A stretch of 8,847 bases of DNA from Anaerolineales bacterium (GTDB taxonomy: Bacteria > Chloroflexota > Anaerolineae > Anaerolineales > Villigracilaceae): the NCBI GenBank assembly GCA_020847355.1, contig JADLCG010000224.1, positions 1 to 8,847 on the forward strand, in the 5' to 3' direction. A model generated the notes under the pieces. The model did no database searches and had not been told where the DNA came from. It saw nothing but the letters and a program-made list of their open reading frames with translations. Positions 6,257-8,847 of this stretch are shown here, piece after piece. The position numbers were made by a program, and so were the translations under genes. The stretch's first letter is position 1; every line of letters starts with the position of its first letter.

Positions 6257-6765
6257 TACGGAGCAAAGCCTTTGGGCATGTGGGTTTCGTCTGTGGCAAT
6301 GCCTAGTTTTTGAATATCTGCGGCGCGGTCTGGATATAACTTTAATAATTGAGACTGTGCGCCGCCTTCAAACATATCGCCGGTGAAGCCGGGCGCGACG
6401 GTGCATCCAAATAAAGAATACACGCCGCCTGCTACCATGTGACCTGCTTGCCAAACCCCGGCAGGGATCACCGCTTGAACATTTTCGCTGGACAAGATGA
6501 TTTCCTTGCTAGAGCCATCGGGATATAACAAAACGAGCCGTAGCGGATCGCCGCCGTAGAAATGCCAAACTTCATCCGCAGTTAAGCGATGGAATAAAGA
6601 GAGGCTTTTGGGATCGTCACAATACATGCCGAGCATGGCAGTGCCGTGCGGTTTGCCATTTTCAAATTCACTCGCGGAACGATAAGTACTGACGAAGAGC
6701 GTCCCTTCGGCGAGCAAAGGTTGAAAATTATATTTTTCGATGAGCGCTTTTACTTTTGGGTGCAT
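6256..6765 (-). CDS. Cupin_5 (DUF985) family protein
   Basis: A 169-residue soluble protein of the Cupin_5/DUF985 group, a small single-domain beta-barrel. Family features are the N-terminal LIEKYNFQPL (8-17), the TYRS segment (27-30), FHRLTADEVWHFYGGDPL (58-75) with His59, Glu65 and His68 as likely metal or ligand contacts, PAGVWQAG (101-108), and the CTVAPGFTGDMFEGG segment (121-135). The biochemical role of the family is not established, though cupins often bind metals or sugars. ATG 6763-6765 has no Shine-Dalgarno sequence, but a TATAAT box ends 10 nt before it, suggesting a nearly leaderless message. It is the first gene of a three-gene minus-strand operon and overlaps the next gene by one base. 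Confidence 0.88.
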   Translation of the reverse strand: MHPKVKALIEKYNFQPLLAEGTLFVSTYRSASEFENGKPHGTAMLGMYCDDPKSLSLFHRLTADEVWHFYGGDPLRLVLLYPDGSSKEIILSSENVQAVIPAGVWQAGHMVAGGVYSLFGCTVAPGFTGDMFEGGAQSQLLKLYPDRAADIQKLGIATDETHMPKGFAP

Positions 6766-6770
6766 GGTAG

Positions 6771-6797
6771 AGCGGATTATAAAGCGGATAAGCGGAT
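6771..6797 (-). repeat. Three direct copies of ATCCGCT around the cupin -10 box
   Basis: AGCGGAT occurs at 6771-6777, 6783-6789 and 6791-6797 on the plus strand (ATCCGCT on the minus strand). One copy lies just downstream of the -10 box and overlaps its last two bases; two lie directly upstream. They could be binding sites for a regulator, but may be a chance local duplication. Confidence 0.4.
6776..6781 (-). promoter_or_regulatory. -10 box of the cupin operon, near-leaderless promoter
   Basis: Read on the minus strand, TATAAT ends 10 nt before the ATG at 6765, placing the transcript start only about 3-5 nt before it. No Shine-Dalgarno motif is present, which agrees with leaderless translation. 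The -35 region is weak at normal spacing; TTGAAG stands 21 bp away. Confidence 0.45.
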
Positions 6798-6862
6798 TTT
6801 TGCTTCAAAGAATCTGCGGGGGGATCAAGTTAAGTAGATAAAAAAATGCCGCTTTATCTTGC

Positions 6863-7774
6863 CTACTCTTCCGAAAAGTAATCAGAGTCGATTCTTTTTA
6901 ATTCGTAAGCCGCTATCGGATTAACGCCAATGTTGTAGTCAATCATTAATTGACTTAAGGTTTCTCCGTCTATTAATATTATTTTGCTTTCAATTTTTGA
7001 CGCAAATTCTTTAGCTTCTTTTGTAAATTCGGACGTGGTTATGAATATGCCTTTTTTGGCGCGTTGACCTTGTAATGCCCCGGCAAACTTTTGAATTTCA
7101 GGGCGGCCTACTGAATTTTCCCATTTTTTAGCTTGAATATAAATAACGTCTAAGCCAAGCCGATCTTCATTGATAATTCCGTCAATTCCGCCGTCTCCGC
7201 TTTTCCCAATGGCTTTACCTGCATCTTTGCGAGTGCCGCCATAGCCCATTTTTACAAGTACGTCAATTACTAGGATTTCAAAAAATGAGGGCGAACAATT
7301 TTTTACAGTTTGCAGAATTTCATCTGATAAACTTTGCCTGATATTCAGGTAGGCAGATTCGATTTCTTCTTCGGGGGTTTGTGACTCAACATCTTTTTCT
7401 GTAGTTGGATTTTCGGTAGTGTTTTTTTTGTGGCGTGTCTTAAAATCAATAAATTCTTCAAATTGTTCAAGAAAATTCACGGTTATACGGCCTGGCGGAT
7501 TTTTTAGAACATCAAGCCCTCGGCTTGTAATTTGATATTTTCCGCGTTCTGGAGAAGATAATAACCCCGCTTTTTTCAAGTAAGTCATAGCCCATGCGAC
7601 GCGGTCGTAAAATCTTGTTTTTCTTGCGCTTGGTAACATCTCAGCTAATTCATCTTCTGTTAAATTGAATTCTTCCGCCAATTTATCAGTAGCGTCTCTT
7701 AGTGAAAGTACTTTAGCGTCGTTCGCTAATTTTAGTAGCGGAAGCATTACAGTTTGGTAATCAGGAATCGCCAT
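6863..7774 (-). CDS. mrr: Mrr-type restriction endonuclease
   Basis: A 303-residue protein with the two-domain plan of Mrr: an N-terminal winged-helix DNA-binding domain (about 1-105, beginning MAIPDYQTVMLPLLKL) and a C-terminal PD-(D/E)xK nuclease domain (about 150-285). The nuclease core is visible as FFEILVIDVLVKMGYGG (164-180), GDGGIDGII (193-201) with the metal-binding Asp198, and the QAKKW motif (214-218), which supplies the catalytic Gln/Lys; all are intact. Length is close to that of Escherichia coli Mrr. A polar, Thr/Glu-rich linker (about 112-137) joins the domains. ATG 7772-7774 is chosen because GGGAG stands 6 nt upstream; starts further upstream fall inside the promoter. Mrr proteins cut modified (methylated) DNA and act alone; no methyltransferase is near. 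Its codons look more A+T-rich than those of valS or the transporter, compatible with transfer. Confidence 0.92.
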   Translation of the reverse strand: MAIPDYQTVMLPLLKLANDAKVLSLRDATDKLAEEFNLTEDELAEMLPSARKTRFYDRVAWAMTYLKKAGLLSSPERGKYQITSRGLDVLKNPPGRITVNFLEQFEEFIDFKTRHKKNTTENPTTEKDVESQTPEEEIESAYLNIRQSLSDEILQTVKNCSPSFFEILVIDVLVKMGYGGTRKDAGKAIGKSGDGGIDGIINEDRLGLDVIYIQAKKWENSVGRPEIQKFAGALQGQRAKKGIFITTSEFTKEAKEFASKIESKIILIDGETLSQLMIDYNIGVNPIAAYELKRIDSDYFSEE

Positions 7775-7780
7775 AAGTTT

Positions 7781-7785
7781 CTCCC
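7781..7785 (-). promoter_or_regulatory. Shine-Dalgarno site that sets the mrr start
   Basis: On the minus strand GGGAG stands 6 nt before the ATG at 7774, and the protein from there begins with the conserved Mrr N-terminus. This fixes the start against the longer reading from 7822. Confidence 0.8.
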
Positions 7786-7790
7786 AGTTA

Positions 7791-7823
7791 TTTGATAATG
7801 TTTTTAAGTATAGCATTATCAAA
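7791..7823. promoter_or_regulatory. Perfect palindrome over the mrr -10 box, putative operator
   Basis: TTTGATAATG (7791-7800) and CATTATCAAA (7814-7823) are perfect inverted copies with a 13-bp spacer that contains the -10 box. Each arm is AT-rich and centre-to-centre distance is 23 bp, about two helical turns, as expected for a dimeric regulator. It is not an intrinsic terminator because no T-run follows on either strand. Confidence 0.55.
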
Positions 7824-7835
7824 GTTAATTTTAAA
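7807..7835 (-). promoter_or_regulatory. Promoter of mrr (extended -10)
   Basis: On the minus strand TTTAAA (7830-7835) and TATACT (7807-7812) are 17 bp apart, and the -10 is preceded by TGC, making an extended -10 box. Transcription would start at about 7800, giving a leader of about 26 nt containing the GGGAG ribosome site. It lies in the 64-bp gap between the hydrolase stop and mrr. Confidence 0.6.
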
Positions 7836-7838
7836 TAT

Positions 7839-8639
7839 TTACACCTTTCCTAAAAACTCCATCACATACCCATTAAACTCTTCAGGCTTTTCCATGTTCG
7901 GAAGATGAGCTACGTTATTCATTACAATCTTTTTTGCGTTGGGAATGTTCGTTGCCAAATGTTCTGCGGCGGCTTGGCACCAAGCCGTATCGAGGTCACC
8001 GATAATCACCAGCGTAGGAACTGTTATTTCGGAGAGTCGATTCGCGGCGGCGGGTTGAAGCGGAATTTCATTCCCTAAATCTTGTGGAGATTGTAAAGCA
8101 ATCCAATTCATATCTTTGACCAACTCACGCACATTTGAATTTACTTGGTCGGAAGTTCTGCCTTTTCCATCCACCCAAATTTGAATCTCCAATTCATTGA
8201 CCGAAGCAAGGTCACCCGCTTGTTCGGCTTTTTCAATTTCTGCTTCTTGCTTTGGTGATTCCACATCAACTGAAAAACCACCTAACGCCGAGCCAACCAA
8301 CACAAGCGCTTTGACCATCTCAGGATGTTCCAACGCAAAGTTTGTGACCGTTTTGCCACCCTGTGAACAACCGACGAGAATCGCTTGCTTCACGTCCAAC
8401 GCTTTCAAAACGCCATATAAATCATCATGCAAAGCAAAATCACCAGCCACCATTTTTGTTTTCCCAAACCCGCGTCGGTCATATCGAATGGCTTGATATT
8501 TTTTTGCAAAGACATCAAATTGCTCATTCCACATTCTGTTATCTGCAATGCCTGCATGAACAAAGACGAGTGGCATGCCAGCGCCATCTATTTCATAATA
8601 AAACTTTGCATTGTTGTGTTCAACGAATCCGCTTTTCAT
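7839..8639 (-). CDS. Alpha/beta hydrolase
   Basis: A 266-residue single-domain alpha/beta-hydrolase fold protein, probably cytoplasmic since no signal peptide is seen. The oxyanion-hole region LVFVHAG is at 24-30 and YDRRGFGK at 53-60. The nucleophile elbow is GCSQGG (90-95) with Ser92. The acid is probably Asp217 in IGDLDTAW (213-220), and the catalytic histidine is His245 in NVAHLPNMEKP (242-252). The catalytic triad is therefore complete. A lid segment rich in Glu/Gln (about 125-165) covers the site. The nearest known types are 3-oxoadipate enol-lactonase-like hydrolases and esterases, but the substrate cannot be read from the sequence. The start overlaps the DUF2277 stop (ATGA), with GTGAG 6 nt upstream, indicating a coupled two-gene operon. 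Confidence 0.92.
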   Translation of the reverse strand: MKSGFVEHNNAKFYYEIDGAGMPLVFVHAGIADNRMWNEQFDVFAKKYQAIRYDRRGFGKTKMVAGDFALHDDLYGVLKALDVKQAILVGCSQGGKTVTNFALEHPEMVKALVLVGSALGGFSVDVESPKQEAEIEKAEQAGDLASVNELEIQIWVDGKGRTSDQVNSNVRELVKDMNWIALQSPQDLGNEIPLQPAAANRLSEITVPTLVIIGDLDTAWCQAAAEHLATNIPNAKKIVMNNVAHLPNMEKPEEFNGYVMEFLGKV

Positions 8640-8847
8640 GATTGACTCACTTTTAGATTTAACATCGCCAACATCTTCTTCGTTGACTCAGCCACTTCCT
8701 CGATTGCTTTGTTGAAGGCTTCTTCATTAACTTTGGAGGGTTTTCTGTACCCGCTCACTTTTCTTATATATTGCAAGGCGGCTTCTTGAATCTCTTGCTC
8801 GGTGACGGGATGATCCATGTTGCGTAAAGGTTTAATGCTTCGGCACA
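8636..8847 (-). CDS. DUF2277 family small protein (start codon one base beyond the window)
   Basis: A 70-residue protein of the DUF2277 family. The frame stays open past the internal Met at 8818 to the window edge and reads [M]CRSIKPLRNMDHPVTEQ, which matches the family's usual start MCRNIK. The last two bases of the window give TG of the start codon, so its A would be base 8848. The core RKVSGYRKPSKVNEEAFNKA (residues 29-48) is the family signature. It is small, charged and mostly helical, with no membrane segment. Its function is unknown. It overlaps the downstream alpha/beta hydrolase by 4 bases (ATGA), so the two are likely translated together. Confidence 0.9.
   Translation of the reverse strand, partial: CRSIKPLRNMDHPVTEQEIQEAALQYIRKVSGYRKPSKVNEEAFNKAIEEVAESTKKMLAMLNLKVSQS

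Noticed and set aside
6840..6862. Possible terminator after mrr (AGATAAA with TTTATCT)
   Set aside because: The stem is short with one or two G-C pairs and the T-run falls in the loop and arm rather than after it.
7775..7822. Longer Mrr reading from 7822
   Set aside because: The extra 16 codons cover the promoter and palindrome, and a good ribosome site plus the conserved N-terminus support 7774.
1..8847. CRISPR array, tRNA, rRNA or mobile element
   Set aside because: No spaced identical repeats, cloverleaf signatures, terminal inverted repeats or transposase-like proteins were seen on either strand.

Overview
The window is a piece of a bacterial chromosome of moderate GC content. The FMN-riboswitch-controlled ThiXY-type ABC importer, the Anaerolineae-like protein sequences and heptanucleotide repeats inside a coding gene suggest a member of the Chloroflexota (Anaerolineae-like). 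That placement is inference from gene content and was not tested by any search.

Layout. Positions 1-612 (+) hold the 3' end of valS (valyl-tRNA synthetase). Positions 613-975 contain no gene: a -10 box just after the valS stop, a complete FMN riboswitch aptamer with unusual loop insertions (about 646-821), and an intrinsic terminator (862-893) that completes a transcription-attenuation switch. Three plus-strand genes follow: a six-helix ABC permease (976-1731), an NMT1/ThiY-like lipoprotein (1813-2787) and an ABC ATPase (2845-3591). With the FMN riboswitch they read as a complete riboflavin importer of the RibXY kind with its own ATPase. A strong 13-bp hairpin separates the binding-protein gene from the ATPase gene.

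From 3591 to the end all genes are on the minus strand. Reading in their direction (right to left): a DUF2277 small protein whose start codon lies one base beyond the window, coupled through an ATGA overlap to an alpha/beta hydrolase; then a solitary Mrr-type restriction endonuclease with its own promoter, whose -10 box sits inside a perfect 10-bp-arm palindrome; then a tight three-gene operon encoding a Cupin_5 (DUF985) protein, a polytopic membrane protein fused to a spermidine-synthase-like domain (TAATG overlap), and a six-helix membrane protein of unknown family 2 nt further on.

How the genes work together. Low FMN should release the terminator and switch on riboflavin uptake. The importer and the minus-strand operons converge at about 3592-3635 without a convincing terminator. 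No tRNA, rRNA, CRISPR array, transposase or integrase was seen. The most interesting items are the matching insertions in two loops of the FMN aptamer, the visible antiterminator pairing, the operator-like palindrome on the mrr promoter, and the uncharacterised cupin/aminopropyltransferase-like/membrane operon.
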